From Acanthochromis polyacanthus (lineage: Eukaryota > Chordata > Actinopteri > Pomacentridae): a stretch of DNA of 64,000 nt. Below, one piece after another: positions 35,011-47,301 of the stretch. The stretch is taken from the NCBI RefSeq assembly GCF_021347895.1, contig NC_067124.1:446501-510500 (forward strand), in the 5' to 3' direction. The notes under the pieces are model-generated. The model saw nothing but the letters and a program-made list of their open reading frames with translations. It had not been told where the DNA came from and did not search any database. Numbering within the stretch: position 1 is the stretch's first letter; each line of letters starts with the position of its first letter. The position numbers were made by a program, and so were the translations under genes.

Positions 35011-35062
35011 GGGTTAGGGTTAGGATCAGGGGTCAGGATCAGGGGTCAGGATCAGGGTTTTT
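35011..35062 (+). repeat. Telomere-like tract running into a 13-bp tandem repeat and poly-T
   Basis: GGGTTAGGGTTAGG (35011-35024) is followed by about three units of GGATCAGGGGTCA and a T run. Confidence 0.85.
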
Positions 35063-36220
35063 TTTTTTTTTAACAACCTTCATCCTGCACCAGCCTCCAA
35101 AACCCTCAGCCCACACTGATGATGAGTGACAATATGTATAATTCTAAATGAGTCAGAAACGGAAAAGAAAGTCCGTGCTGGTGATTGACTGTGAAAGCTA
35201 CTCTTCAAGAAGTCACATCTAAGACTTCATTTCTTAGATTACAGAAATCATCTACAGAGGATGTACGTAGATGCTAACCCTGTGACTGAAAGACTGCTGT
35301 ATTTGTGTTGTTCTTGTTGAAGTGCAAAGCCTGAAATATCGCTTACCGTGTATAACTCAGTATAACTCAGTGTAACTAACTCTCCAAAGCCCTCGAACCA
35401 GGCATTTTCTCCAGTTGAAATGAGAGATTGCTTTTCCATTTCGCAGTTCATTTTAAATTGCCTGTGAAAGCGTTTGACACACTAACTGCATATTTATTCC
35501 TAGCAAGTCAGAGACTTCATTTTGCAGCAGTAGCAGCATTTTACACATAGCTTGACGGACTGCTGTAAGAGGTCGCTTCATTCCAAGTTTTTCCTTACTA
35601 AATGAGAGTGTAAAGAAATATCTCAATCGGATGCTTGAGCGAGGAGAAAAGAAATTGGCTGGCAGAAAGAACATATGTGGATTTTCACACTGTCATGGTT
35701 ACTGATGGGAAAGAAGCAGGTCGGAAGCAGGTTTTATGCCTTTCATGACTGAGCCAAAAATAATGATGCAACTTCTCATGAATCCTCCGCTTCTCGTGAT
35801 CTGATGCTGAAAAGATTAAAACAGCCTGCCAGTGTGGCATGGCCCACTGAAACTGATGGTCAGATGGCCCCCCATAAAGTCGCGCTGATCAATATTTTCA
35901 TAATGTTTCAAGTGAATATATGTGAAGTGAACAGGGTCGCTCCCACAAAGAAGCAACAGAGAACTTGTGTCTGACCTTACTATTCTTCTTGACTCTACAG
36001 AGCTTTTTCCAGTGAATTTGAACTCCATGTTTGCACCTGCAGCTTTAATGTTTTGGTTCTGTCTCACTACTCTCATCAATTTTGTTTCCAGCAGCAAATT
36101 TTTATTGGAAAAGCACTAATAATGACCAAGTTACACATAAAGTTATCGACTAGCTGGGGTCAGACTGAAGCCAGGCAAGGATCTAGGAGCAGCAAGGATT
36201 CTAACCAGCCAAGGGATGCA

Positions 36221-36232
36221 GGGTTAGGGTTA
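36221..36232 (+). repeat. Short telomere-like tract
   Basis: GGGTTAGGGTTA, two units. Confidence 0.8.
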
Positions 36233-36322
36233 CGATTAGCAACTATGTGCTAGCACATACGCTACTATTCAAAAGTTTGGGGTCATCCACACAATTCTAT
36301 GACTGCTCGCATCAGCTTTATC

Positions 36323-36336
36323 CTAACCCTAACCCT
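36323..36336 (-). repeat. Telomere-like tract inside a Tc1 relic
   Basis: CTAACCCTAACCCT within copy B of the Tc1 family. I see no equivalent tract in copy A. Confidence 0.75.
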
Positions 36337-36480
36337 GTTCATGGATTTTTTTTCCAGTCATCATCAGTAAGCCAGAACACAGAGCACAAGAGTGATGGTT
36401 ATCTGACACAGACTTGTTGGAATGCTTGACCTCCTGTACATCTGACATTAAGACAAAATAACCAGTACAGCTAGTCATTT

Positions 36481-36523
36481 GCCACATTGACAATGTCTAC
36501 ACTGTCAATGTGGCAGTGTAACC
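36481..36523. repeat. 11-bp perfect inverted duplication followed by TAACCC
   Basis: GCCACATTGAC (36481-36491) pairs exactly with GTCAATGTGGC (36504-36514). AGTGTAACCC follows. In Tc1 copy A only one arm has a counterpart. Confidence 0.85.
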
Positions 36524-36570
36524 CTTTCTTTCAAAAATAAGGACCAAGTGACCTCAAACTTGCTGGTTTG

Positions 36571-39500
36571 TTTTGCTGCCCAGAAAGGCACTAAAAAGAC
36601 CTAAAGCTGCTTCATCTATACAGACATTTGATCCATCAACTCTTTCAGACATATTTCAGGAGCTCTCCAAACACAGGAAGATGAGAATGTTCGACTTCTA
36701 TACTGTAAGTAGAAGTAAGTGTATACAGAAACACTTTTGCTGTATATTGTAAAAGTCTGTTCCCCAACTGAAGGTGGCACAGCTGTAATAATGTTAAAAC
36801 TGAATCCCGAGAGAGCAGGGTTAAGGTGGGGACAGACTATCCCAATGGCGTGGCCATGTAATGGTTCAGACTTTATCTTGTTCACTAGTCATGGAGGGCT
36901 TAGTGGATCTTAGTGGATCTTAGCAGTGAACAAGTGGCTCCTGAACTGGAAAAACATTGGCTTATAGTTGTAAAGACCTAATGAAGCGTTAGCTCACACT
37001 GCTTCTACCAGACGGAGGAAGAAACGCCGGGCTGATAGTCGAGGTATCTAATCCGTTATCTGGCAACAACCTGCTGCTCCTCAGCCGCTCGGCCCGACCC
37101 CTGCAGCTTCCCCGAGTGCGACTGAACTGAACTGACCATAACCCCACCTGTCTCTCTCTCCTCTCTCCCCCACCTGCCACAGAGAAGAACCCCCTCTAAC
37201 CCTTTTGACCCTTTCCTCAGTCTAGAGTGCCCACACCACCACCACCACCCCCACGGACCAATGAGATAAGCTTGAGTGGAATTCCCGTCTGGGTGTTCTG
37301 AGGAGTGACCTGGGTGGCAGAGGAGCGTCAATGAAAATCATTGTGCAACATGACTCAACAGTGCATCACACATCATATTCACATCACTCTGATGTCTGTC
37401 CAGCATTGGGAGCCCATGCCTTGGATTTTACAAACAAAGAAATTAAATGGTCAAAGAGGAAACAGTGCTGACTTGCTGCCTGTGTGAACTTTTGACAACC
37501 TCTAACCCGAGTTAAGACAGCCTTAAAAAGTCTTGTTTTGCATGAATTGAGGAATGAGCTTAGCGCTGCAAAAGCGCTTGAAGCTGGCACCAAGAATGTG
37601 ATCTAATACAAATCCGATTTCTTACAATTATGAAAGAAAATCACATTTGGGTCAGATTTACTGTATCACCACAAGTGTTTCTTTACAAAGGAATACATAC
37701 AGCGGTCAGTGATCATTTGCCAGACCCATTCAGCCCTCATGGGTCTGGCAAAGCACCCCCTCGTCTCATTTCATCATCTCATCTCACCTCAGACGAGGGG
37801 TCCAGGTCCAGTCCTGATGGGCCCCATGGACACATGGCCCCCAGTCGGCCATGTGTCTAGCATTTTCCTCCACGGTGGAGGGGCCAGTTGTCTGGGAAAG
37901 AATGCTAGGGATCTAGAGTGGCCTGGGTTAGGCAACGGCCTGGCCATTGTGCCCCAGGAGAAGGTAATTAGGAAGTGAAACCTTGACCAGTTGACAGCAG
38001 GCTTTGTTCAGGGGCGAGTGGGCCAAGAGAAATGCTTTTGAAAGCTTTTTCACTTTCTTTGCTGAGGCGACCTCAACCCCTTCCTCCAGAAACACACTGG
38101 GGGAGTTCACACAAGTTTCTGAGAAAAATGCATTTTAGGGGGGTTGAGTGGTATTTATTGAAAGGGAAGAAATCCATAGGCAGCAGCATGTTGTTTGACA
38201 AGAAAACCAAACCAAATATACAGAGTACAGTATCTGTTTACCAAAAGTGTTATTTCTAATACACACTGAACTGCATTCCTGTGTTTATGACTTTACTTGA
38301 CATATCATACAAAACATATCATTACATACATTCTGTAAATTCTCATAATTATCTTAATAAAACCCATGTCCTGGGCATAAAACAGGATAGGGAAAGAGAA
38401 AAGCCTGGAGAATGAATTGAAAATGAGCCGTCAGCCAGGCCATAATTACCTCAAGTGTACAGTACAGGAAATCACTTGCTGAAACCTGTGGCTGAGCCAA
38501 ACTACCAGCATCACTCCAGCCCCGGGAGCCCACGCCTGTCCTGTCCCTGTCGACCCCGGCACTCTGTTCTCAGCTTCTGTAAGTTGCAGTAAGAGGAAAC
38601 TGCTCAGTCCTTGAACAGCCGCTAAACAAGCTCCTGCAAAGGATTAATTCCTAGCACTTCTGAATGCAGCCAGAGGTTTGTATGGGTTAGGTTTGAGCTT
38701 TGACAAGATTTAACATTAAAACAAAACGGCTTTGTTAAAAACTATTTAAAGCTTACAGCTACCCCTAAAAATGTTCTCACCTTCAGGAACAGCACATGTA
38801 ACAACCTAATCCAAGCATCAAAAGTAAAGACGTTTTAATCTTACAGCTGACAGACTGTCACATGTCTGATACAGCATATTCAATTTAGGTTTTAAGTGAT
38901 GCTAATAGATGCCAGTGATTGCTTTGGATAGCAGCACTAGTTCTCAAGGACTGATGTGAAATTTGGTAAAGACATTATTGTACCACAAAGTATGTCACGA
39001 AAAAACACCAATAACTCAACACACAAAGCAGAAGCAGAATGGAAAAATAACTGAAGGAACAAAGTGCAACTATCGTGTCTTTAACCTGAAAAGCCCTTGC
39101 CCACAACAAACAGATTCCTCCGTGCTTGGGTTAGAGTATTAGCCTCGCAGCTACTCTATAAAACACCAGAAAGAAGACGAGAGGAATCTACATCTCGGCC
39201 TTATTATGGGAGCAGCGACCCTCAATAGACAGCAGTTTCATTCAGCTCAGTGTCAAGGCCTAGTTTGGTTTGAAGGTTTAATCTATCTAATGTTTTCTGA
39301 GTGACTAAACCAACAGCCTTCAAATAGATTCATTAGTTGCCTGCTATGATGTCAACTGTGATAGCTCCCTTCTAACAAGTTCAGGTTAGGGTTAACAAAA
39401 GCCTCTTGTGGAGTGAGTAATAAAAGAAAGATCAGCGTGATCACAGGTTGTTCGAATTAAAGGATCGACTGTACAAACACTTTTGCGGACCTTCAAACAT

Positions 39501-40030
39501 CTCGGCCGTGTGTTTTGGAAAAAAATACATCACCTACTTGTGGTGGTTATTCTTAACATCACTCGGGTTTTATGAACTTGTTAAGGAAAATGTGCGACTT
39601 TATGGGTGGCTTTGCACTGCTGTCTGTCGTTCATTTACAGAGCTTACGTCTCTAAGCGCAGGTGTCACAAACAGGCTTTTCCAAGTAAATGAAGTCAACT
39701 GATTGCTCTTGACTTTCTCCTGGAGACCATGGAGCAAGCCCAATGCAATGGTCTACTGGGATCAGTCCTCCGTGACTGCAGTGATTAAAGTTTTTATGTA
39801 GTTGACAGAGGAGTTAAAAAATGCCAAAGGACATTTAGATTAATGATGGTATCCCTGAGGCCAGTATTATGTCACTCTGAATGAGGACTGAAGAGACAGA
39901 GGGATGACATTTTTACAGGCCTGGCCTGGTACTTAGAAACACACTTGTGTGTATTTGCAAGGAAAGGTGTGCCAAACAGAAACACCAGGAACCACTACAC
40001 ACATGCACACACTTCTCAACAAGTGAGTGA
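36571..40030. other. Non-coding interval
   Basis: No gene was recognised. It contains the hairpin cluster at 37716-37960 and single TTAGGG-like units near 37197, 37502, 38686 and 39384-39394. A CCA run lies near 37219-37243. The segment at 36825-36850 (GGGGACAGACTATCCCAATG) recurs in diverged form at 63635-63655, so both are probably copies of one unclassified repeat. Confidence 0.4.
37716..37960. repeat. Cluster of consecutive hairpins
   Basis: 37716-37729 pairs with 37739-37752 (14 of 14). CCCCTCGTCT (37757-37766) pairs with AGACGAGGGG (37791-37800). GACACATGGCC (37829-37839) pairs with GGCCATGTGTC (37847-37857). CTAGCATT near 37857 pairs with AATGCTAG near 37901, enclosing CCTCCAC/GTGGAGG. 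A GGCC-rich pair lies near 37921-37946. No arm is a microsatellite. Confidence 0.9.
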
Positions 40031-40125
40031 GCACAGCGTAACACAAGAGCTACAGCGTAACACAAGACCTACAGCGTAACACAAGAGCTACAGCACAACA
40101 CAAGAGCTACAGCATAACACAAGAG
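40031..40125 (+). repeat. 19-bp minisatellite, left block
   Basis: About five units of ACAGCGTAACACAAGAGCT and variants, separated from the main array by a probable solo LTR. Confidence 0.95.
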
Positions 40126-40553
40126 TGTTGAGGAAATTTCACTCTTGGTTCTGCAAAGTTTGCTGGAGTGAGGTGTTTATTGGTATTCCAGCATACGGTG
40201 GGCTTACCAACACAGAGCATGAGCCTGTGAAGTTAAGCTGACCCAGAGCATTTTCAGGGCACACATTTTATAGGAATAGCAGAAGATGGATCAAAGGGTA
40301 GGGAGGGGCTGAATGCAAATACAGAGGATAAGACAAAAGGGACATCTCAGAGAATGGATAAAAGGATTGGGAGGGGGTTGTAAATAAATGTAAAACAACA
40401 GAACAAAAGGGCAATTGGGTAACAGGAGGTAAGATGGGGGGTATGGCAGAAAGGTGTCATAACAGGAGGTAAGAGGGGTATGGCAGACAGTATCAAAGAA
40501 TGAGTCTGGTGACATGTAACAGTAGTGACAATATGTGGGCTATTTCTCCATCA
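40126..40553. mobile_element. Probable solo LTR inserted into the minisatellite
   Basis: A 428-bp unique segment starting TGTTGAGG and ending CTCCATCA interrupts the 19-bp array. It has TG...CA ends and AGAG on both sides (40122-40125, 40554-40557), as expected for an LTR with a 4-bp target duplication, seen in some endogenous retrovirus classes. Because AGAG is part of every array unit, the duplication is weak evidence. An AATAAA lies inside. No internal retroviral gene is present. Direction is not determined. Confidence 0.5.
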
Positions 40554-43500
40554 AGAGCTACAGCGCAACACAAGACCTACAGCGGAACACAAGAGCTACA
40601 GCGTAGCACAAGAGCTACAACATGACACAAGAGCTACAGCATAGCACAAGAGCTACAGCGTAACACAACACAAGAGCTACAGCATAACACAAGAGCTACA
40701 GTGTAACACGAGCTACAGCATAACACAAGAGCTACAGCGAAACACAAGAGCTACAGTACAACACAAGACCTACAGTGTAACACAAGAGCTAACGCGTAGC
40801 ACAAGAGCTACAGCGCAACACAAGAGCTACAACATGACACAAGAGCTACAGCATAATACAAGAGCTACAGCATAGCACAAGAGCTACAGCGTAACACAAG
40901 AGCTACAGCGTAACACAAGAGCTACAGCGTAACACAAGAGCTACCGCGTAGCACAAGAGCTACAGCGCAACACAAGAGCTACAACATGACACAAGAGCTA
41001 CAGCATAATACAAGAGCTACAGCATAGCACAAGAGCTACAGCGTAACACAAGAGCTACAGCGTAACACGAGAGCTACAGCGTAACACGAGCTACAGCATA
41101 ACACAAGAGCTACAGCGAAACACAAGAGCTACAGCGTAACACAAGAGCTACAGCGCAACACAAGAGCTACAGCATAACACAAGGGCTACAGCATAACACA
41201 AGGGCTACAGCGTGACACAAGAGCTACAGCGTAACACAAGAGCTACAGCGTAACACGAGCTGCAGCATAACACAAGAGCTACAGCGAAACACAAGAGCTA
41301 CAGGACAACACAAGAGCTACAGCATAACACAAGGGCTACAGCATAACACAAGAGCTACAGTGTAACACAAGAGCTACAGCGTGACACAAGAGCTACAGTG
41401 TAACACAAGAGCTACAGCGTGACACAAGAGCTACAGCGTAACACAAGAGCTACGGCGTAACACAAGTGTTACAGCATAACACAAGAGCTACAGCGAAACA
41501 CAAGAGCTACAGGACAACACAAGAGCTACAGCATAACACAAGGGCTACAGCATAACGCAAGAGCTACAGTGTAACACAAGAGCTACAGCGTGACACAAGA
41601 GCTACAGCGCAACACAAGAACTACAGCGTAGCACAAGCGCTACAGCATAACACAAGGGCTACAGCATAACACAAGAGCTACAGCGTAGCACAAGCGCTAC
41701 AGCATAACACAAGTGCTACAGCGTAACACAAGAGCTACAGCGTAACACAAGAGCTACAGCGTAACACAAGAGCTACCGCGTAGCACAAGAGCTACAGCAT
41801 AACACAAGAGCTACAACATGACACAAGAGCTACAGCATAATACAAGAGCTACAGCATAGCACAAGAGCTACAGCGTAACACAAGAGCTACAGCGTAACAC
41901 AAGAGCTACAGCGTAACACGAGCTACAGCATAACACAAGAGCTACAGCGAAACACAAGAGCTACAGCGTAACACAAGAGCTACAGCGCAACACAAGAGCT
42001 ACAGCATAACACAAGGGCTACAGCATAACACAAGGGCTACAGCGTGACACAAGAGCTACAGCGTAACACAAGAGCTACAGCGTAACACGAGCTGCAGCAT
42101 AACACAAGAGCTACAGCGAAACACAAGAGCTACAGGACAACACAAGAGCTACAGCATAACACAAGGGCTACAGCATAACACAAGAGCTACAGTGTAACAC
42201 AAGAGCTACAGCGTGACACAAGAGCTACAGTGTAACACAAGAGCTACAGCGTGACACAAGAGCTACAGTGTAACACAAGAGCTACAGCATAACACAAGAG
42301 CTACAGCGTAACACAAGAGCTACAGCGCAACACAAGAGCTACAGCATAACACAAGGGCTACAGCATAACACAAGGGCTACAGCGTGACACAAGAGCTACA
42401 GCGTAACACAAGAGCTACAGCGTAACACGAGCTGCAGCACAACACAAGAGCTACAGCGAAACACAAGAGCTACAGGACAACACAAGAGCTACAGCATAAC
42501 ACAAGGGCTACAGCATAACACAAGAGCTACAGTGTAACACAAGAGCTACAGTGTAACACAAGAGCTACAGCGTGACACAAGAGCTACAGTGTAACACAAG
42601 AGCTACAGTGCAACACAAGAGCTACAGCGTAACACAAGAGCTACAGCGTGACACGAGCTACAGCATAACACAAGAGCTACAGCGGAACACAAGACCTACA
42701 GCGGAACACAAGAGCTACAGCGCAACACAAGAGCTACAGCGCAACACAAGAGCTACAGCGTAACACAAGAGCTACAGCATAACACAAGGGCTACAGCATA
42801 ACACAAGGGCTACAGCGTGACACAAGAGCTACAGCGTAACACAAGAGCTACAGCGTAACACGAGCTGCAGCATAACACAAGAGCTACAGCGAAACACAAG
42901 AGCTACAGGACAACACAAGAGCTACAGCATAACACAAGGGCTACAGCATAACACAAGAGCTACAGTGTAACACAAGAGCTACAGCGTGACACAAGAGCTA
43001 CAGTGTAACACAAGAGCTACAGCGTGACACAAGAGCTACAGTGCAACACAAGAGCTACAGCGTAACACAAGAGCTACAGCGTGACACGAGCTACAGCATA
43101 ACACAAGAGCTACAGCGAAACACAAGAGCTACAGCGTAACACAAGCGCTACAGCATAACACAAGAGCTACAGTGTAACACGAGCGCTACAGCATAACACA
43201 AGGGCTACAGCATAACACAAGTGCTACAGCGTAACACAAGCGCTACAGCATAACACAAGAGCTACAGTGTAACACGAGCTACAGCGTAACACAAGAGCTA
43301 CAGCGTAGCATAAGAACTACAGCATAACACAAGCGCTACAGTGTGACACAAGAGCTACAGCATAACACAAGGGCTACAGCGTAACACAAGAGCTACGGCG
43401 TAACACAAGTGTTACAGCATAACACAAGAGCTACAGCGAAACACAAGAGCTACAGGACAACACAAGAGCTACAGCATAACACAAGGGCTACAGCATAACG

Positions 43501-43710
43501 CAAGAGCTACAGTGTAACACAAGAGCTACAGCGTGACACAAGAGCTACAGCGCAACACAAGAACTACAGCGTAGCACAAGCGCTACAGCATAACACAAGG
43601 GCTACAGCATAACACAAGAGCTACAGCGTAGCACAAGCGCTACAGCATAACACAAGTGCTACAGCGTAACACAAGCGCTACAGCATAACACAAGAGCTAC
43701 AGCGTGACAC
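40554..43710 (+). repeat. Main 19-bp minisatellite array with higher-order repeats
   Basis: There are roughly 165 units of ACAGCGTAACACAAGAGCT. Variants at the centre include CGTAAC, CATAAC, CGCAAC, CGAAAC, TGTAAC and CGTGAC, and some units are 17 bp and lack AA. Marker variants recur in blocks: the GCTGCAGC unit at 41259, 42091, 42431 and 42864 is followed each time by nearly the same order of variants. This shows segmental duplication within the array at about 340, 433 and 832 bp. Open frames inside are consequences of the repeat, not genes. Confidence 0.97.
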
Positions 43711-44483
43711 ACTCACTCCTGTTGTATCCCGAAAGTGTGTGTATATGTGTGTGATGAGTGCCATAGTTGGCTGGTGGGCCAGTGTTTGATGATGAAGTCA
43801 TCAGTTTAAGTAAACTCCAGATGGCCAGGCAGAAAGTAAAACAAGTGCCATCTGCTTAGATTCAACTGCTGCTCAACTTCTCTCTGGTTCCCCTCCTCTC
43901 TCTCTGTTGGCACAGCTAAAGACTGGAGTACTCAGAACATTAATGCCATTAGTGAAATGTTTCAGAAGAGGCAGCCAAGCACAATTCATTACACAAGCAC
44001 TACAATCCCACAAAGAGCTACACAAGAAAATACACAATCTGGATATCAACTAAAGTACTGATTGTGAAGGTGTGTAACCCCATGCCGATTGTTTAGTAAT
44101 AAAATAACACTCTCAATCAGCAATCAGTGTGGAATCATGCCCACTGCAATGTTCTGCTAGGTAAACTTGGGTCCTTGCATTCACGTGGATATACTTTGTC
44201 ACCGACGCAGCTTGAAGCTGCTCAGGAATGGTGCGAGGAGCCCGATGTTTAACTCAACCTCCAAACTGCCCAGATTCTAATCTGATGTTGAATCAAGAAA
44301 TTACGCTGGTGCTCTCAGTGACTGTCTATTTTGCCTTCAGTTATTGATCACTGTAGCCCGTAATTTGAAGAAGCTTGGTAATGAAAAATGATCCCTTTAT
44401 GTTGCTAGTCACAGCACCAATACTTTGAAGTCACTGGTCGCTGACCACTTTAGTTACACTCTAAAAATTAACTTCTGTTAAAT

Positions 44484-44525
44484 AAACTCCAGCTGAGGTC
44501 TGTTTGACGACCTCAGCTGGAGTTT
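44484..44525. repeat. Perfect 17-bp inverted duplication, 8-nt loop
   Basis: 44484-44500 is the exact reverse complement of 44509-44525. Confidence 0.95.
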
Positions 44526-45130
44526 TATAGAATGATGACACTGAAACAAGTACATACCAAAGCCTACTTGCAAGTAGACAGGATTTCCTCCATAAGTTAT
44601 TGAATCCTGCAAGTCTGACGCTCTGAGTTTGAAACTGCCACTGGTACTCACCACCAAAACACTCAGCCAAGGTAATGCATCATCATGGGGCTTCCAGCAT
44701 ATAAAAACATTGTATAGACATGCCAGCAATGCAAAAAAAAAAGTTATATTTTTAGATTGGGTCACTGATAGTCCATATAAAACTATGCTGAGTGCAACAT
44801 TAAAAGTGTTCAGTTTCACAGCATCAGGAATCTGCTTGCCAACTGATGCGTTGGGTTATGAGATATTCTGTGTGCAAAGTTGCTAAAAATTAGTAAAATT
44901 GACTGGAATCAACAGAAAACTTGAAAGGTTTTGTGATCTGCTAAATCTTAACAATAATGCAACTGAAAATGATGTGATGTGGGGTATATGTGGCTGACAC
45001 GAATCTTTATTTCAAAATGCCTGACAATTTAATCAACAGCTGTCAGCGTGTTTTACTTGACATACTCTTAACCCCCTAACCCTTTTCCAGGCAGCACTCA
45101 CAGTGGCTTTTTGAAAGTGATGCTGTGATG

Positions 45131-45174
45131 ATACAGAAGGTTAGTCTTCTGTATAGCCCTAACCCTAACCCTAA
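45131..45174. repeat. Hairpin abutting the longest CCCTAA tract
   Basis: ATACAGAAG (45131-45139) pairs with CTTCTGTAT (45146-45154). Two bases later CCCTAACCCTAACCCTAA runs from 45157 to 45174, three full units. Confidence 0.9.
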
Positions 45175-45565
45175 TGTAAATAAATTTCTCAGAACCAAGA
45201 CAATTGTTATTTGCTTATTTGAATGTCCCTTTGCTTGATTGGTGGAGAGTGTTTTATAGGAGGTTATGCTCCTCACTATTATTGCTAGTGTTACCCTGTT
45301 AGTATTACACTCTTCTCCCATAGGCATACCGGTGAGTCTTCATCATCAGTTTCCACGAGCAACATGCAGTTTCTTTGTTTGAGGTTATTTTACTACTAAC
45401 CTACTTACCCTGTGTTATGGAAGAGTTACCCTACAACATCAAACTCTCTCTGTTTCCAAGTGTGTAAAACAGTCTGTTCATTAGTCTGGCATTAACTCAT
45501 TTTCATAACCAATGTTTCACAAGTACATACCAAAGCCTATTTCACAGTCACTGCTCCACTCCCAG

Positions 45566-45650
45566 TTTCAATCAATCAATCTTGACTTGTATAGCACTTT
45601 TCATCCGATGAAATCGCACCACAAAGTGCTTTACAACATAAAAACATTGA
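45566..45650. mobile_element. Retroposon-like tail fragment
   Basis: The CAATCAAT run, then TTGTATAGCACTTTTCATCC and AAAGTGCTTTACAACAT, follow a motif order common at the ends of fish LINE-derived repeats. It is too short to classify. Confidence 0.4.
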
Positions 45651-45711
45651 AAAACATTGAAATAAAAACAAGAAAATCTTTTCCTCCCACCCTGGGTATG
45701 TACATACATAT

Positions 45712-45829
<118 letters not shown>

Positions 45830-45849
45830 AACTAAAGCTGGCTTATGCC

Positions 45850-45864
45850 AACCCTAACCCTAAC
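45850..45864 (-). repeat. Short telomere-like tract
   Basis: AACCCTAACCCTAAC, 22 bases after the long CA run. Confidence 0.85.
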
Positions 45865-47222
45865 AACCCTCCCCGGCCGGTTGTTTCTCTCCTCCCCCTG
45901 ATGCAGAACCTTGGGCCCTTCTTCTTATATTAACAACATTGGACTCTACACATTGGTTAAGCTGTGTGTCCCAGAAGAGAAACAGGACCAGTCTCCTCCA
46001 CCACTGTGTGCTGTAATTAAGCCCACAGCTGGCAGTTCCCATTACGCCATCGGGGCGAGCAGGCAGCCCTGGTCCGTGGCACCGTCCGCCTCACCTCTCC
46101 GCCCGCCACCTTTTTCCTAATCAGTCCTTTGCCCTCCGTGCACATTGTAAAGAAGTAGTGTGTCGGCCCAAACAGTCCCGCATCTAGCAGTCTGATGGCT
46201 CTGGGAGTGTTTGAAACACTTTGGTGTAACACATCATCTCCTCCCCACCGCCTCAGCGTAAATCTGAACATTCCACCTCGCAGGCTGCTGTGGCCTCGGC
46301 CAGGTGGAGAAACTGTCCACCTGGCCGTTAGGTTCAGTAAAATTCACACCACTGGATTCACAGTCAATTCACACTGACAGGAAACTACATGGTGTGAGGT
46401 GGCACAATGGAGACCAGGCAAGTGGGGCAACAACACTGACAGCCACGAAGCAACAAGCAAGGGTTTCATTCTCCCTCTCTCCCGCTCCATGGGACAAAAA
46501 CGGAAGAATTTTAATGTTGTGCCGTTTTGAGTTTGCCCACACCACAGGCTTGTCCCCGTAGGGCTAGCTCTCTCCTGGCCAAGATCAGCTGTCTGACCGC
46601 AGAGCAGCCTGCTGTAAACACTAGCCAGATTACCACACACACACACACACACACACACAAAGAATTATCGCACTGACAAACTTACAAGCAACCATTGTCA
46701 CCATACTGATTTAGATTACAACTGGATCAAATAAAAACAGAATGTTACGATCCAAAAGCATGAAGTCTTATGTAACATTTAGGAGAAAAAAACTCCGTTA
46801 ATGATGTGCACATGATTGGCAATAGCTGGCTATTAAATTTCCCTTCCCCCTCAACAAACCACCGCAGGTGCTGCAGCAGCATGATCGGGAGTAAAACTGA
46901 AAACTAGAACCAACCAAAACACAGCGGACCAGGGTCACTGCTGTTATTGTTCCAAGTGGCGCTGTCAAACATAAAAATGAGCATGCATTTTGTTGCTCTG
47001 TCTCCCTTTGTTGATGTATGTTTATGTAAGAGTTTCTGTCAAAACATGGAAAAAAAGATAAATGTGGCTAATTAAAAGAACATTTCTTTGGTAGTTGCTG
47101 TAATAGATACCCCATTGTAGGGATCAGTCACAGCAACTACCATCCCCCTTTAACCAATCACGACCTCTGCTCATATTGAATTTGACTCTTGCAAAAGGGC
47201 TTGATTTCTGAAACCTTGCTCA

Positions 47223-47301
<79 letters not shown>

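Larger units (their letters stand above)
36260..36570 (-). mobile_element. Relic of a non-autonomous Tc1 family (copy B)
   Basis: The left end CTACTATTCAAAAGTTTGGG then GTCA and the right end AAAATAAGGACCAAGTGACC are inverted termini of the same family as copy A (25001-25203). It shares CTTGTTGGAATGCTTGACC and TACAGCTAGTCATTTG with that copy in opposite orientation. It contains a two-unit CCCTAA tract (36323-36336) and a hairpin at 36481-36514. Confidence 0.7.

Noticed and set aside
42572..42763. Open frame MTQELQCNT... inside the minisatellite
   Set aside because: A 19-bp repeat lacking stops in some frames produces such frames automatically; there is no start context or neighbouring exon.
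40031..43710. CRISPR-like array
   Set aside because: The units are contiguous with no unique spacers and the genome is eukaryotic. It is a minisatellite.
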